The notes: generated from the letters alone by a model not told the origin. A DNA stretch of 64,000 nt from Bifidobacterium mizhiense (GCF_020884755.1 NZ_BPWE01000003.1:274649-338648); one strand, 5' to 3'; shown: positions 19,035 through 28,682, counted from the stretch's first letter. Numbers and translations are program-made.

Positions 19035-19901
19035 TTATCTGCCCTTGGCGGCTGTGCAGCGGGGCAGCCCCTCCCCCTGGCCATGGCCGATGGCCACCAG
19101 GGCCTTGTAGGCCTCGTCCAAGGTGGATACCCGCACGTCGCGCAGGCCCTGTGGCACATGGCCTGCCACCTGTGGGCAATTAGCCGCCGGGGCCAGGAAC
19201 CAGGTGGCGCCGTCCCGCCTGGCGCCCAGCATCTTCAGCTGGATGCCGCCGATGGCACCGACCCGTCCCTTCTGGTCCATAGTGCCGGTACCTGCGATGG
19301 TCAGACCGCCTGTCTCCTGCTCCGGAGTGATCTTGTCGATGGCTCCCAGGGTGTACATGAGCCCGGCCGAGGGACCGCCGATGTCGGCCACCCTCATGCT
19401 GAACTGCAGGCCTGAGACGTCATATCCCCGGGCCTTGAGGAAGGCCAGAGCCTGGGCCGAGGCAGCCTTCTGGGAGCCGTGCATATCACCCTGCTCCTGG
19501 CGCTTGTACTCCTCCACACTCTGCCCGGGAGGCACCACGGCCTCCTGGGGAAGCACCGTGGCGTGGGGGTCGGCCCAGCCCACCAGAGCATCCAGATTGG
19601 AGGCCGGATAACCGGGGATTCCGCGGGCATTGACCGTGGTCATCAGCAGACGGCCCTTGTCATGGTGGACCTGGCCGCCCTTGACCTTGATGACCGGTGA
19701 GCCTTTTGAACTTCCCAGCACATCCTGAGTGGGTCCGGGCGTCTCGATGGTATAGGGCGAGGGGAGGAAAAGCACCAGGAGGGCCAGAATGATCAGAAGA
19801 CCGCCGACCAGCATTTTGCGGGTGGGTCCGCCAAGCGTCCCGATTTGCCTTTCGGGTGCGCCTGTGGCGCAGTGATCCGATTTCCCGTGCGGAAGTGTCA
19901 T
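19035..19901 (-). CDS. Membrane-anchored Lon-like (S16) protease, PDZ domain absent
   Basis: This 288-residue protein has an N-terminal transmembrane helix (about 30-47) followed by FLPSPYTIETPGPTQDVLG, typical of actinobacterial YlbL/SdrC-type Lon-like proteases, and a C-terminal S16 domain. The catalytic Ser178 lies in DIGGPSAGLM and Lys223 in IGGIQLKMLGA. Relatives normally carry a PDZ domain of about 80 residues between these parts, but here only about 20 residues lie between the AAxAQALAFL helix and the S16 domain. The ATG at 19901 has GGAG only 2 bp upstream, so an internal start such as the Met before LVGGLL cannot be excluded. Function is extracytoplasmic proteolysis by family. Confidence 0.85.
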   Translation of the reverse strand: MTLPHGKSDHCATGAPERQIGTLGGPTRKMLVGGLLIILALLVLFLPSPYTIETPGPTQDVLGSSKGSPVIKVKGGQVHHDKGRLLMTTVNARGIPGYPASNLDALVGWADPHATVLPQEAVVPPGQSVEEYKRQEQGDMHGSQKAASAQALAFLKARGYDVSGLQFSMRVADIGGPSAGLMYTLGAIDKITPEQETGGLTIAGTGTMDQKGRVGAIGGIQLKMLGARRDGATWFLAPAANCPQVAGHVPQGLRDVRVSTLDEAYKALVAIGHGQGEGLPRCTAAKGR

Positions 19902-19995
19902 AGCTCCAATATTATGGTTGATGAAGACGATAATCCCGGCAGACGTCGACCTCGATGGCGGACGGCCTGCCTTGGCGAGGACTGGAATCAAAGCA

Positions 19996-21633
19996 ATGGA
20001 CGAGAATGCAATCCACCAATGGCTCATCGAGTGCTTCGGCCCGGTGCAGGGCGAGCTGGCCTGGAGTCAGTTCTCACAGCTGCCTGAGTCCATCCGCTCG
20101 CAGATGGCGGCCCAGGGAGCCGATCAGCTGCCCAAACCCGCCGAGGTCCAGGCCCTGATTCAGGCTTTCACGGCCGGAGGGCTGAACACGCCGGCTGACA
20201 TGCAGGCCCAGGCCGACCAGGGGCCCATCAACGTTGCCCTGGCCAAGAACATCGCCCTGGGACGCACCAGGGCCGACCAGTCCGATACCACCGTCACAGC
20301 CGAGGACAGCGAGCGGGTGGCCCGGGTCATGAGCGAGGCCAACCTCTGGCTGGACGCCGTCTGCTCCTTCGACCCCGCCCCAGGCCAGACAGAAGCCTTG
20401 ACCCGTGCCGGATGGATCGAGGGCAGCATAGACGCCTGGGTCCAGTTCGCCTCGCCTGTGGCCCAGGCGGTCAGCGAGGCCCTGACCTCCGTCATAAACC
20501 AGCGCTTCCAAGGTTTCGATCAGGGCGAGATTTCGGGGATGTTCGCCGGACCTGTGCCCATCCCCCTGCCCGACAATCTCAAGGATCCGACCACGCTGAT
20601 GAGACTGCTGGGGAACACCTCGTTCGCCATGCAGCTGGGGCAGGCCGCCGGCGAGCTGGCCAAGGAGGTCCGCGGAGGATTCGACCAGGGCATCCCGTTG
20701 CTGAAGAACCCCGCCGGAGCCCTCATACCCCAGAACATCAAGGCCTACGCCAAATCATTGGAACTGGATCTGGACGAGGTCACCCGTTACATGGCCCTCA
20801 AGGAGGCCGCCCACGCCCGGCTCTACGCCGCCGTCCCCTGGCTGATGCCGCGCTTCGAGGCCCTGATCGGCAAGTACGCCCGGGGGGTCTCCATCGACCT
20901 GGACGCGGTGGAGGATCAGCTGCGCGACGCCGACCAGATCAATCCCGAATCCATCGCCGGCGCCATCAACCTCAGCAATGTCGGCATCGAGGACACCCCT
21001 GAGCAGAAGGAGGCCCTGCACAGCCTGGGCGACCTGCTGGCCCTGGTGGATGGCTGGGTGGATTGCGTGGTCTGGAATGCCGGCATGGCCCACCTGCCCC
21101 ACCTGGAGCAGCTGCGGGAGATGACCCGACGCGAGCGCGCCGTGGGAGGGCCGGCCGAGCAGACCTTCGAGTCCCTGCTGGGCCTGCATCTTCACCCCAA
21201 GCGGCTGCGCGAGGCCGCCGACCTCTGGGAGCGCATCACCGCCGAGGAGGGAGTCCAGGGCCGTGACGGCCACTGGTCCCATCCTGACCTGCTGCCTTCC
21301 ATGCCTGTCAAGGACGAAGGCGGACAGGGCGGAACATCCACCTCTACAGATGGGCAATCCGAGCAGAAGGCCTCCACTTCCGCCACCTCGGTGGACTGGG
21401 ATGCCGAGCTGGACAAACTGCTGAATGCCGAAGACAAGGATTCCTCTGCCGATCTGGCCACCCCTGCAGACTCCGACGCTTCCGATTCCGACGCTTCAAA
21501 TGACCAGGAGCATTCAGACCACGAAGCCCCCGGCAATCAGAAAAGCGCCGGCACCGATCCCAAGGACCCCGACAGCGGTCACCCGGACCAGAACAACTCA
21601 GACAAGGGCGATTCGGACGGCAACCAAGCTTGA
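19996..21633 (+). CDS. Zincin-like (DUF2342) putative metalloprotease
   Basis: This 545-residue protein matches the actinobacterial zinc-dependent metalloprotease/DUF2342 family. The active-site helix reads MALKEAAHARLY at about residues 265-276, so the HExxH motif has Lys at the first His position. The last 110 residues are rich in Asp, Ser, Asn and Gly and look disordered. The ATG at 19996 is chosen because an earlier TTG/ATG (19918/19921) would crowd the divergent protease gene and lacks a clear binding site. Its neighbours are the Lon-like protease and a UvrD2-like helicase, an order seen in related actinobacteria. Catalytic activity is uncertain. Confidence 0.75.
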   Translation: MDENAIHQWLIECFGPVQGELAWSQFSQLPESIRSQMAAQGADQLPKPAEVQALIQAFTAGGLNTPADMQAQADQGPINVALAKNIALGRTRADQSDTTVTAEDSERVARVMSEANLWLDAVCSFDPAPGQTEALTRAGWIEGSIDAWVQFASPVAQAVSEALTSVINQRFQGFDQGEISGMFAGPVPIPLPDNLKDPTTLMRLLGNTSFAMQLGQAAGELAKEVRGGFDQGIPLLKNPAGALIPQNIKAYAKSLELDLDEVTRYMALKEAAHARLYAAVPWLMPRFEALIGKYARGVSIDLDAVEDQLRDADQINPESIAGAINLSNVGIEDTPEQKEALHSLGDLLALVDGWVDCVVWNAGMAHLPHLEQLREMTRRERAVGGPAEQTFESLLGLHLHPKRLREAADLWERITAEEGVQGRDGHWSHPDLLPSMPVKDEGGQGGTSTSTDGQSEQKASTSATSVDWDAELDKLLNAEDKDSSADLATPADSDASDSDASNDQEHSDHEAPGNQKSAGTDPKDPDSGHPDQNNSDKGDSDGNQA

Positions 21634-21679
21634 ATCGCACTCCCTCTCCCCGCGTTCCGAGGGGCCGAATCGATAGCGC

Positions 21680-23170
21680 TCAGCGGTGAATGAACCGGCT
21701 GGGAGCGCGCCGGGCAAAGGCGCTGCCATCCTTGTGCTCTGCATAGGAAAGATGCAGGGTGTCCTCTGCTCGGGTCACCCCTACATACATAAGGCGGCGC
21801 TCCTCCTCCAGAGCATCCCCCTCGGGCGGTGAGCCAAAGGGAATCAGCCCCTCGGCACAGCCCACGATGAAGACATGGGCGAACTCCAGCCCCTTGGCAG
21901 CATGAATGGTGGAGACCGTGACCCTCCCCTGGCCCATGCCGCTCTCCAGCTGCTCCAGCACCTCATGTTTGCTCAGATCGACCGACTGGTTCTGCCAGCC
22001 CGACTCCGTGCGCACCCGGTAGCCGATTCCGCGTTCGTGCAGGGCACGGCAGATCAGGGTCTGCTGGGCGTTGATCCGCGTCAGGATTGCAAACTGGCCT
22101 GGCCGGGCCCCCTTCCGGATCATGGAGGATATACGGGAGGCCACGGCCCCAGCCTCATCACCATCGTCCTCGTAACGGGTCATCGCGACCCTGCTGCCCT
22201 CCTGACGGGCTGATTTCAGCTTCAGGTAGTCGTCACGCACCGGCGAGCGAGCCAGAATGCCATTGGCGTAGTGAACCACCCTTCCCGTGGACCGGTAGTC
22301 GGTGGACAGGTCCAGATCGGCCTTGATGCCCGGAAATTCCTGGGGGAAATTCAGCAAATAGTAGGAGGTGGCTCCAGCGAAGGAGTAGATGGTCTGGGCC
22401 GGGTCCCCCACCACGCACAGGTTCTGCCTGCCGTTGAGCCAAAGCTTGAGCAGGCGGTGCTGGAGGGGCGAGACATCCTGGTACTCGTCCACAGTCAGCC
22501 AGCCGATGCGGTCTCTAATGTCAGCAGCAGCCCGGCCGCCCTCTTCCAAAATGTGGCAGACCAGCAGAAGAATATCGTTGAAGTCCATCTGATTGTGGGC
22601 GGCCTTGGAGCTCTCGAAGACCGTGTACAGGTCGGCCATCCGATCAGCCTCCAGACCGGCCGGCGGCAGACGGTGGCTGGCCGCACAGACCCGAACGTAA
22701 TCCTGGGGGGCGATCAGCCCCACCTTGGCCCAGTTGATCTCCGCAGTCAGGTCCCTGACCTGGCCCGGGTCGGCCTCCTGCCCGCAGACCCGCTGGTAGG
22801 CGGAGGACACCAGGGGACCCACATCCTCAATCAGGTCGGGAGGGTAGGTCTCGCTGACCTGGGGCCAGACCCGCCTGAGCTGGTGCAGGGCCGCCGAGTG
22901 AAAGGTCGCCGCCTGCAGAGAGGCCGACACGCCAAGCTTGGTGAGACGATCACGCATCTCGGCTGCGGCACGGACCGAAAATGTCACTGCCAAGGTTCTG
23001 GAGGGCTCCCAGCTTCCACTGGCGCAGGCATAGGCCATCCGCCGGGTGATGGTTCTGGTCTTGCCAGCCCCGGCGCCCGCGACGATTCGCACAGGCCCGT
23101 CGAGCACGGTGGCCGCCTGCCGCTGGGCGGGGTCCAGACCCTCCAGCAATCGTTCCTCATCCTCTTGCAC
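21680..23170 (-). CDS. UvrD2-like superfamily I DNA helicase, short form
   Basis: This 496-residue ATP-dependent helicase has the complete SF1A core: Walker A AGAGAGKT at 31-38, motif II TVDEYQDVSPLQ, motif III GDPAQTIYSFAGA, motif V STIHAAKGLEFAHVF and motif VI MYVGVTRAEDTLHLS. The LAVTFSVRAAAEMRDRL segment resembles UvrD2. Mycobacterial UvrD2 is about 700 residues and ends with an HRDC domain; this protein stops right after motif VI, so the HRDC and linker are absent. The stop is clean and no continuing frame was seen. A role in repair is inferred from family. Confidence 0.85.
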   Translation of the reverse strand: MQEDEERLLEGLDPAQRQAATVLDGPVRIVAGAGAGKTRTITRRMAYACASGSWEPSRTLAVTFSVRAAAEMRDRLTKLGVSASLQAATFHSAALHQLRRVWPQVSETYPPDLIEDVGPLVSSAYQRVCGQEADPGQVRDLTAEINWAKVGLIAPQDYVRVCAASHRLPPAGLEADRMADLYTVFESSKAAHNQMDFNDILLLVCHILEEGGRAAADIRDRIGWLTVDEYQDVSPLQHRLLKLWLNGRQNLCVVGDPAQTIYSFAGATSYYLLNFPQEFPGIKADLDLSTDYRSTGRVVHYANGILARSPVRDDYLKLKSARQEGSRVAMTRYEDDGDEAGAVASRISSMIRKGARPGQFAILTRINAQQTLICRALHERGIGYRVRTESGWQNQSVDLSKHEVLEQLESGMGQGRVTVSTIHAAKGLEFAHVFIVGCAEGLIPFGSPPEGDALEEERRLMYVGVTRAEDTLHLSYAEHKDGSAFARRAPSRFIHR

Positions 23171-23273
23171 ACCCCCATTGTGTCAAAGGCCGGTACCGGA
23201 ACCGGCGGCGGCGTGCCCATGTGGTCAAGTGGACAACCATATCCACAACGGTCCTTGTATTATCCTTGAGAAT

Positions 23274-24902
23274 GTGAGTGAACGAACGAAGCTGACCCTG
23301 GCCGCCCTGGCGTCGGCCGCCATGCCCGAGGTGCCCATGACCGGCGCGCGGGACTGCGACCAGCTCAGCAGCCTGGACCGTGCGCAGGGCGTGGACTGCG
23401 CCGTGGTCCAGGACGCGACCGGCAATGTCTATGACGTCTGGGCCACCAGCTCGGAGGCCGGCAAGCGTCGGTTGGGCGCTCGGGTCAAAGCGGCTCAGGC
23501 CCTGGCCGATGCCAAGGAGATGGCGGCCATGGGCTTCCGGGTCGAGCGCATCCTGGCCTACCAGCCCGGCGAGAAGGCGGACAGTCCGACCGGCACCACC
23601 GCTGTTGCCGTCATGACCCACTGCCCAGGGCGAATCCGTCCCCTCCACCTGCTGACCCTGAACGAATGCACCGCCGCGGGCACCGCCATCGGCGCCATCC
23701 ACCGGGTGCGCCCTGATTTTCTGAAAACCCACGGCTATCCGGCCTTCTCCACTGCCCAGATCGCGGCCCAGCTGCGGGGATGGATCAAACGGCTGCGCAT
23801 GGATGGCCATGTGCCCAAGGAAATCACCGATTCCTGGGCCTCCATCGTGGCAACCGAGGGGCTCTGGTCCTTTGAAACCTGCACCGTACACGGAGGCTTC
23901 TCCGACGGCGATTTGCTCTACGCGGGCTCCGGACTCAGCGGGGTCTACGGCTGGCAGGACATGCAGGTCAACGATCCTGCCCGTGACCTGGCCTGGATCT
24001 TCGCCAAGCTGGACGGGTCCCGCCGCAACGCCGTCATCGCGGCCTACGGCAGGATGATGGGGGCCCGGCTGGACGACCTGATCATGCTCAGGGCCAACCT
24101 CTGGCTGCAGATGGAGCAGGTGGGCGACTTCATCACCGCCCTGGATCATGCCGACAACGAACGGATCATCCAATTCAAGGCCCAGGTGGAGCGTCTGGCC
24201 CAGCAGTTGGGCGACCACGAGCAGAACCAGCGCGCCCGTCGTCAGCAGCAGACTTCCGGTTCGTCACCCACTGGGGCACCCTCCACCATCACCGTGGGCA
24301 CCCTGCTCGGCGACGACAATGCCGAGAATCCGGCATCAAAACAGGGCCTCGCCGCGGCAGATGCGGCAACCTCACCTAAGGAACCCTCCTTCGAACCCTC
24401 GGATGAGAGCTCGGCCACCATCGCCATCAGCAGGGCAGAAATGGCTGACCTGGCTCAGACCCAGACCGCCATGGACCATTCCGAAGCCAGGAATAAGCCC
24501 ATCAGACAGGCCCAGAGCACAAACCTTGGCAGCGACAATCAACCCAAGCCACCAGCTGTTGCTCCTGTTGCCCAAGAAGAGGAATCAGGCCTGAGCGATC
24601 ACTTCCGCGGCATCGGCAGTCCAGCCACCGGCGACAAGGATACGGGTGGCGAGGCGAATCCAAAGGCTGCAACGAGCGACGCGTCCGTAGACAGCCAGTC
24701 CTCGACTGAGGCAGGAGAGACCGCTTCCCAGCCGCATGATGCCTCGTCAGCTCAAGCCCTCGCCAACGATCAGGCTGAGACCGTCGTCATTCCCAGAAAG
24801 CCCCTGCCCGAGCAGACCCCCACGCTCACTGCAGACGGACAGGCATCGGCATCACCGCCAGAAAGCGGCTCTTCCCCGGAGGAGCATCAGGGAGACGCTT
24901 AG
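23274..24902 (+). CDS. Phosphotransferase-like protein with disordered C-terminal half
   Basis: This 542-residue protein has an N-terminal domain (about 1-320) resembling the aminoglycoside/macrolide phosphotransferase fold: a strand-rich N lobe, then CTVHGGFSDGDLLY (catalytic-loop-like, HGxxxxxD form) and WQDMQVNDPARDLAWI (metal-loop-like, with DPARDL). Residues 330-542 are low-complexity, rich in Ser, Pro, Gln and Asp. The GTG at 23274 is used because it gives the MSERTKLTLAALA start typical of relatives, though the binding site is weak. It is divergent from the helicase gene. Canonical DFG residues are altered, so it may not be a resistance enzyme. Confidence 0.65.
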   Translation: MSERTKLTLAALASAAMPEVPMTGARDCDQLSSLDRAQGVDCAVVQDATGNVYDVWATSSEAGKRRLGARVKAAQALADAKEMAAMGFRVERILAYQPGEKADSPTGTTAVAVMTHCPGRIRPLHLLTLNECTAAGTAIGAIHRVRPDFLKTHGYPAFSTAQIAAQLRGWIKRLRMDGHVPKEITDSWASIVATEGLWSFETCTVHGGFSDGDLLYAGSGLSGVYGWQDMQVNDPARDLAWIFAKLDGSRRNAVIAAYGRMMGARLDDLIMLRANLWLQMEQVGDFITALDHADNERIIQFKAQVERLAQQLGDHEQNQRARRQQQTSGSSPTGAPSTITVGTLLGDDNAENPASKQGLAAADAATSPKEPSFEPSDESSATIAISRAEMADLAQTQTAMDHSEARNKPIRQAQSTNLGSDNQPKPPAVAPVAQEEESGLSDHFRGIGSPATGDKDTGGEANPKAATSDASVDSQSSTEAGETASQPHDASSAQALANDQAETVVIPRKPLPEQTPTLTADGQASASPPESGSSPEEHQGDA

Positions 24903-24991
24903 AGCGTAATCACCCGGGCCAGCGAATAATGAGACCGGAAGAACCGTGGGCCGGCAGGTCTGGGCGACGGAGAACAACCTTGGAGGTAGCA

Positions 24992-25231
24992 ATGGATATC
25001 GAATTCGGCATCAAAAATGTGGCCCGCACGGTCAACTTCAGCACCAATGCCAAGGCGGATGAGGTGGCTGCCCACATCGCCCAGGCCCTGAACGAGGGCG
25101 GACCCATCGATCTGGTGGACGACAAGGGCCGTCACATCATCGTTCCCAAGGAGTCCCTGGGCTACGCAGTGGTCGGTTCAGACACCACCCATCCGGTCGG
25201 CTTCGGTGTCCTGGGAGGCTCCGCCGACTGA
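24992..25231 (+). CDS. DUF3107 family protein
   Basis: This 79-residue protein matches the small actinobacterial DUF3107 family, with DIEFGIKNVARTVNFST at the N-terminus, a DDKGRHIIVPKESLGYAVV strand and a GFG end. Function is unknown. GGAGG at 24982-24986 fixes the ATG at 24992. It follows the phosphotransferase-like gene by 89 bp. Confidence 0.85.
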   Translation: MDIEFGIKNVARTVNFSTNAKADEVAAHIAQALNEGGPIDLVDDKGRHIIVPKESLGYAVVGSDTTHPVGFGVLGGSAD

Positions 25232-25295
25232 GACTGTGATCGCCTGACGGGGGCGGCTGGATCCTTGTAGTCCGACCGCCCCCGATCCGTATCCG

Positions 25296-26183
25296 CTAAC
25301 CCTTCCAGGCCACCGGACGGCTCCCCCGGGCCCTGTCCACGATTTGGGCCACCACCTCGCCACTGGTGCTGTTCTCCCCCATGCGATTGGGCTTGCCTTG
25401 GCCGTGCCAGTCCGATCCTCCGGTTACCAGCAGCCCCCAACGCTGGGCCAGGGCCATGAGCCGTCGACGCTGCTCAGGCGGATTGTCCCGATGCCAGACC
25501 TCCAGTCCGCCCAGTCCCTCTCTGGCCAGCGTGGCAATCTGTTGGTCGGAGAGCAGGACGGGATTACGGTTGACCGCACCAGGGTGGGCGACGACCAGGA
25601 CACCGCCTGCGTGGTTGACGGCCGCCAGCACCTGGTGGGTGGTCGGCGAGGGAGTAGGCAGGTAGTAGGCGCTCCTGGAGGAGCAGACCCCGGCGAAGGC
25701 CTGGCTCCGGTCGGCATAGACACCGGCCTTGACCAGGGCATCGGCGATATGCGGGCGGCCCACCGTGGTCTTCGACCCCTCCTTGACCTGGTCCAGCACA
25801 TCCTGCCAGGTGATCGGATAATCCCGGGAGATCCGCTCAACCATGGTCCTGGTTCTGGTCAGCCTGGCCTCCCTGGTCTTGGCGAAGAGCCCGGCGATGA
25901 CTGGATCCTTGGGATCGTAGAGGTAGGCCAGCATGTGAACCGAGACACGGCCATCCTGCGCAGTGATTTCGGTGCCCGGCAGCAGGGGCATTCCCAGGGA
26001 CTGGGCCGCCTGACGGGCCTCATCCCAGCCCGCATTGGTGTCATGGTCGGTGATGGCCAGACCTTCCAGTCCCAGCTGCCGCGCCTGCTCGACCATCCCC
26101 CGGGGCGTCACGGTGCCGTCGGAGAACACGGTGTGGCAATGCAGGTCCCAGCCGGAGACCGTGACAGTATCCTCATGCGTCAT
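25296..26183 (-). CDS. PHP-domain phosphoesterase
   Basis: This 295-residue protein has the four PHP metal motifs: HCHTVFSDGT (residues 15-24), ITDHDTN, GTEIT, VVAHPG, and a C-terminal GSDWHG. It resembles the RNase AM/3',5'-nucleoside bisphosphatase group rather than DNA polymerase III. It probably hydrolyses a small phosphate ester such as pAp or a short RNA 5' end, but the substrate is inferred from family only. It converges on the DUF3107 gene and is divergent from the VKOR gene. Confidence 0.85.
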   Translation of the reverse strand: MTHEDTVTVSGWDLHCHTVFSDGTVTPRGMVEQARQLGLEGLAITDHDTNAGWDEARQAAQSLGMPLLPGTEITAQDGRVSVHMLAYLYDPKDPVIAGLFAKTREARLTRTRTMVERISRDYPITWQDVLDQVKEGSKTTVGRPHIADALVKAGVYADRSQAFAGVCSSRSAYYLPTPSPTTHQVLAAVNHAGGVLVVAHPGAVNRNPVLLSDQQIATLAREGLGGLEVWHRDNPPEQRRRLMALAQRWGLLVTGGSDWHGQGKPNRMGENSTSGEVVAQIVDRARGSRPVAWKG

Positions 26184-26254
26184 GCCTCCATCCTAAACTC
26201 GTGAACGCGTTCCCGTCTCAGAGAACCCTCCCGACCATTGAGGTGATGGACCCC

Positions 26255-26863
26255 ATGAGCGAACCGACCTCGTCAGCCCCTTCCAGCTATCTGATTGCCG
26301 CCCTGACCTCGTTTGCGGCGCTCTACGCCAGCCTGGTTCTGTCAGCGGAAACCCTGCAACTGGCGCGTCACCCCCAGGGCCAGCTCAGCTGTGACATCAA
26401 CTCGGTGGTCTCCTGCTCAGCCGTGGCCCAGTCCCCCCAGGCCGAACTGATCCGCCTGGGGACCCTGCCGATCCCCAATGCCTTCCTGGGGCTGGTCGCC
26501 GAGGCCGTCTTCCTGACGCTGGCCGTAGTGGGCCTGTGCCGGATCAAGATGCCTACGCTGCTGGCGGCAGGGACCTGGCTGGCCTCGCTTGCCGCTCTGG
26601 CCTACGCGCTCTGGCTGTTCACCCAGTCGCTCTTCGTCATCCACGCCCTCTGCCCCTGGTGCCTGGTCATGACCTTCGCCACCAGTCTGCAATTCATGGC
26701 CTTCAGCCACGCCACAGTCATCCAGCAGGGTCTGCCGCGCAAGAGGTCGGGATGGCTGCTGACATACTATCAGCGGCATTTCGATCTGATGGTCGACCTG
26801 GTCTGGCTGGTCGCCCTGGCCACTATCGTCCTGGCTGTGGAAGGATCCGCCCTCTTCGGCTGA
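26255..26863 (+). CDS. Vitamin K epoxide reductase-family protein (VKOR)
   Basis: This 202-residue membrane protein with about five helices belongs to the bacterial VKOR family, which reoxidises disulfide-forming proteins using a quinone. The active-site CPWC lies in a helix near residue 145, and the loop pair Cys appear in CDINSVVSCS at about residues 48-57. The ATG at 26255 was chosen because AGGTG lies 9 bp upstream; ATG 26246 and GTG 26201 are alternatives. The stop codon is directly next to the dapF stop. No DsbA-like partner is in the window. Confidence 0.85.
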   Translation: MSEPTSSAPSSYLIAALTSFAALYASLVLSAETLQLARHPQGQLSCDINSVVSCSAVAQSPQAELIRLGTLPIPNAFLGLVAEAVFLTLAVVGLCRIKMPTLLAAGTWLASLAALAYALWLFTQSLFVIHALCPWCLVMTFATSLQFMAFSHATVIQQGLPRKRSGWLLTYYQRHFDLMVDLVWLVALATIVLAVEGSALFG

Positions 26864-27829
26864 TCAGCAGTCTGGCACATGCTCCAGGGTCAGACGGGCG
26901 ACCATCCTGGCCGGTCCAGTCAGCCACACATCCTGCGGATCCACATCCACCTGCAGACGGCCCCCGCCCACCTGGATGGTCCAGTGGTCAACCCCGGTCA
27001 GGGCTCGCAACAGCACGCCGCTGGCGCACAGACCGGTCCCGCAGGACAGGGTCTCGCCCACCCCACGCTCATAGACCCTCATGGTGGCCCGACCGCTGCC
27101 ATTGTCGGCATCCAGGGCATCCAGACGCAGGAATTCCACATTCTGCCCCTCAGCCAGCCCGGGCCTGACCCGCGGCGGGGCCGACAGGTCCAGATCGCCC
27201 GGATCGGGCAGATCGGTCCTGGCCAGCAGATCGGTCACGGTCCCGGGCAGTCCACCGGCCTCCAATTCGGCAGCGACTGCAGTGAGAACGACTGCATGAG
27301 GATTGCCCATATCCACCATGGTGCCAGGAGCCGAGCCTCCCAGGGCGCCGCCGTCGACCAGCTGCTGCCCCACCGGACCCATCCGCCAGGCCCCGACCTT
27401 GACCTTGAACACATGCTCGCCGTCGCACTTCATCGGACTGCGCGAGACGATCCGCTTGACCCCGGCCCGGGTCCCCAGCAGGAAGGAGGAACCTTCCATA
27501 GTCGGTGTCAGCCCCTGCTTCTGGGCGAAGAGGGTGATGGCCCGGGTCCCGTTGCCGCACATCTGAGCCAGTGATCCGTCCGCATTGCGGTAGTCCATGA
27601 ACCACTGACAGCCGAAACGATCGCAGGCATCCACCTGGTCCTGATTCAAGTCGCTGACATCAGCCGGATGGGTCAGCCGGATGACCCCGTCGGCCCCGAC
27701 CCCGAAATGACGGTCGCACAGCCAGCGCACCTGGTCGGCCGTAGGCTCCAAATCCCCCCGGGGATCGGCGTAGACCACAAAATCGTTGCCGGTGGCTTGC
27801 ATTTTGTAAACAGTCCGGGGAATACTCAT
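26864..27829 (-). CDS. dapF: Diaminopimelate epimerase
   Basis: This 321-residue cofactor-independent enzyme interconverts LL- and meso-diaminopimelate. The two catalytic Cys are in QMCGNGTRAI and SCGTGLCASG, and the start MQATGNDFVVY is typical. Bifidobacteria use Lys/Orn-type peptidoglycan, so the gene likely serves lysine synthesis. The stop is adjacent to the VKOR stop. Confidence 0.96.
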   Translation of the reverse strand: MSIPRTVYKMQATGNDFVVYADPRGDLEPTADQVRWLCDRHFGVGADGVIRLTHPADVSDLNQDQVDACDRFGCQWFMDYRNADGSLAQMCGNGTRAITLFAQKQGLTPTMEGSSFLLGTRAGVKRIVSRSPMKCDGEHVFKVKVGAWRMGPVGQQLVDGGALGGSAPGTMVDMGNPHAVVLTAVAAELEAGGLPGTVTDLLARTDLPDPGDLDLSAPPRVRPGLAEGQNVEFLRLDALDADNGSGRATMRVYERGVGETLSCGTGLCASGVLLRALTGVDHWTIQVGGGRLQVDVDPQDVWLTGPARMVARLTLEHVPDC

Positions 27830-27896
27830 GCTTGTAGCGTACGGCCCTTCGGCGACAGGCTAGGCTGGTTCTTCGGCTGTGAAAGGAGCGGATCAG

Positions 27897-28682
27897 ATGA
27901 CATCAGATGCACCGATCGGGATCTTCGACTCCGGACTCGGCGGTCTGAGCGTCACCGCAGCCATCCGTAACCTCCTTCCTCAAGAAAACCTGCTCTACTT
28001 CGGCGACTCCGCCTACGCCCCCTACGGCACCAAGGAGCCAGCACAGATCGCCCAGCGCTGCCAGGTTATCGGCGACCGATTCATGGACCAGGGCATCAAG
28101 GCCATGGTCATCGCCTGCAACACCGCCACCAGCGTCTGCGTGGATGACATGCGCCGGCGCTACCCGATCCCGGTCATCGGCATGGAGCCGGCACTGAAAC
28201 TCGCTTGCATGCGCGGCGGAGGCCGACCCCAACGCGTACTGGTCACGGCCACCCCGCTGACCTTGAAGGAAGCCAAGTTCTCACGCCTGATGGCACGGTT
28301 CTCCGGCAGGCACACCATCCTCACCCAGCCCTGCCCGGACCTGGTGACCATTGTGGAGTCTGACAGGCTGAACGACCAGGCCCTGGTCGATGCCACCCTG
28401 CACCGTTATTTGGACCCCTATGATCTGCAGACCCTGGATGCCCTGGTCCTGGGCTGCACCCACTTCGTCTTCTTCCGACAATCCATCGCCCGCATCTGCC
28501 CGCCGGGCCTGGCGCTGATCGACGGCAACCCTGGGACGGCCCGCCACCTCAAGGATCTGCTGGCCCAGGCCGATGCCCTCAACCCGGGCCCGGGCCCCGG
28601 CAGCGTACAGATCGCCAACTCCGATCCCTCACCGGCCATGCTGGATCTGTCCAAGCGGCTGCTGGCCTCCTGCCGTCCCTGA
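27897..28682 (+). CDS. murI: Glutamate racemase
   Basis: This 261-residue enzyme makes D-glutamate for peptidoglycan. Catalytic Cys are in ACNTATS and LGCTHFVFF, and the N-terminal GIFDSGLGGLSV is diagnostic. AAGGAG about 8 bp upstream sets the ATG at 27897 rather than a GTG at 27879. It is divergent from dapF and followed by the patatin gene. Confidence 0.95.
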   Translation: MTSDAPIGIFDSGLGGLSVTAAIRNLLPQENLLYFGDSAYAPYGTKEPAQIAQRCQVIGDRFMDQGIKAMVIACNTATSVCVDDMRRRYPIPVIGMEPALKLACMRGGGRPQRVLVTATPLTLKEAKFSRLMARFSGRHTILTQPCPDLVTIVESDRLNDQALVDATLHRYLDPYDLQTLDALVLGCTHFVFFRQSIARICPPGLALIDGNPGTARHLKDLLAQADALNPGPGPGSVQIANSDPSPAMLDLSKRLLASCRP

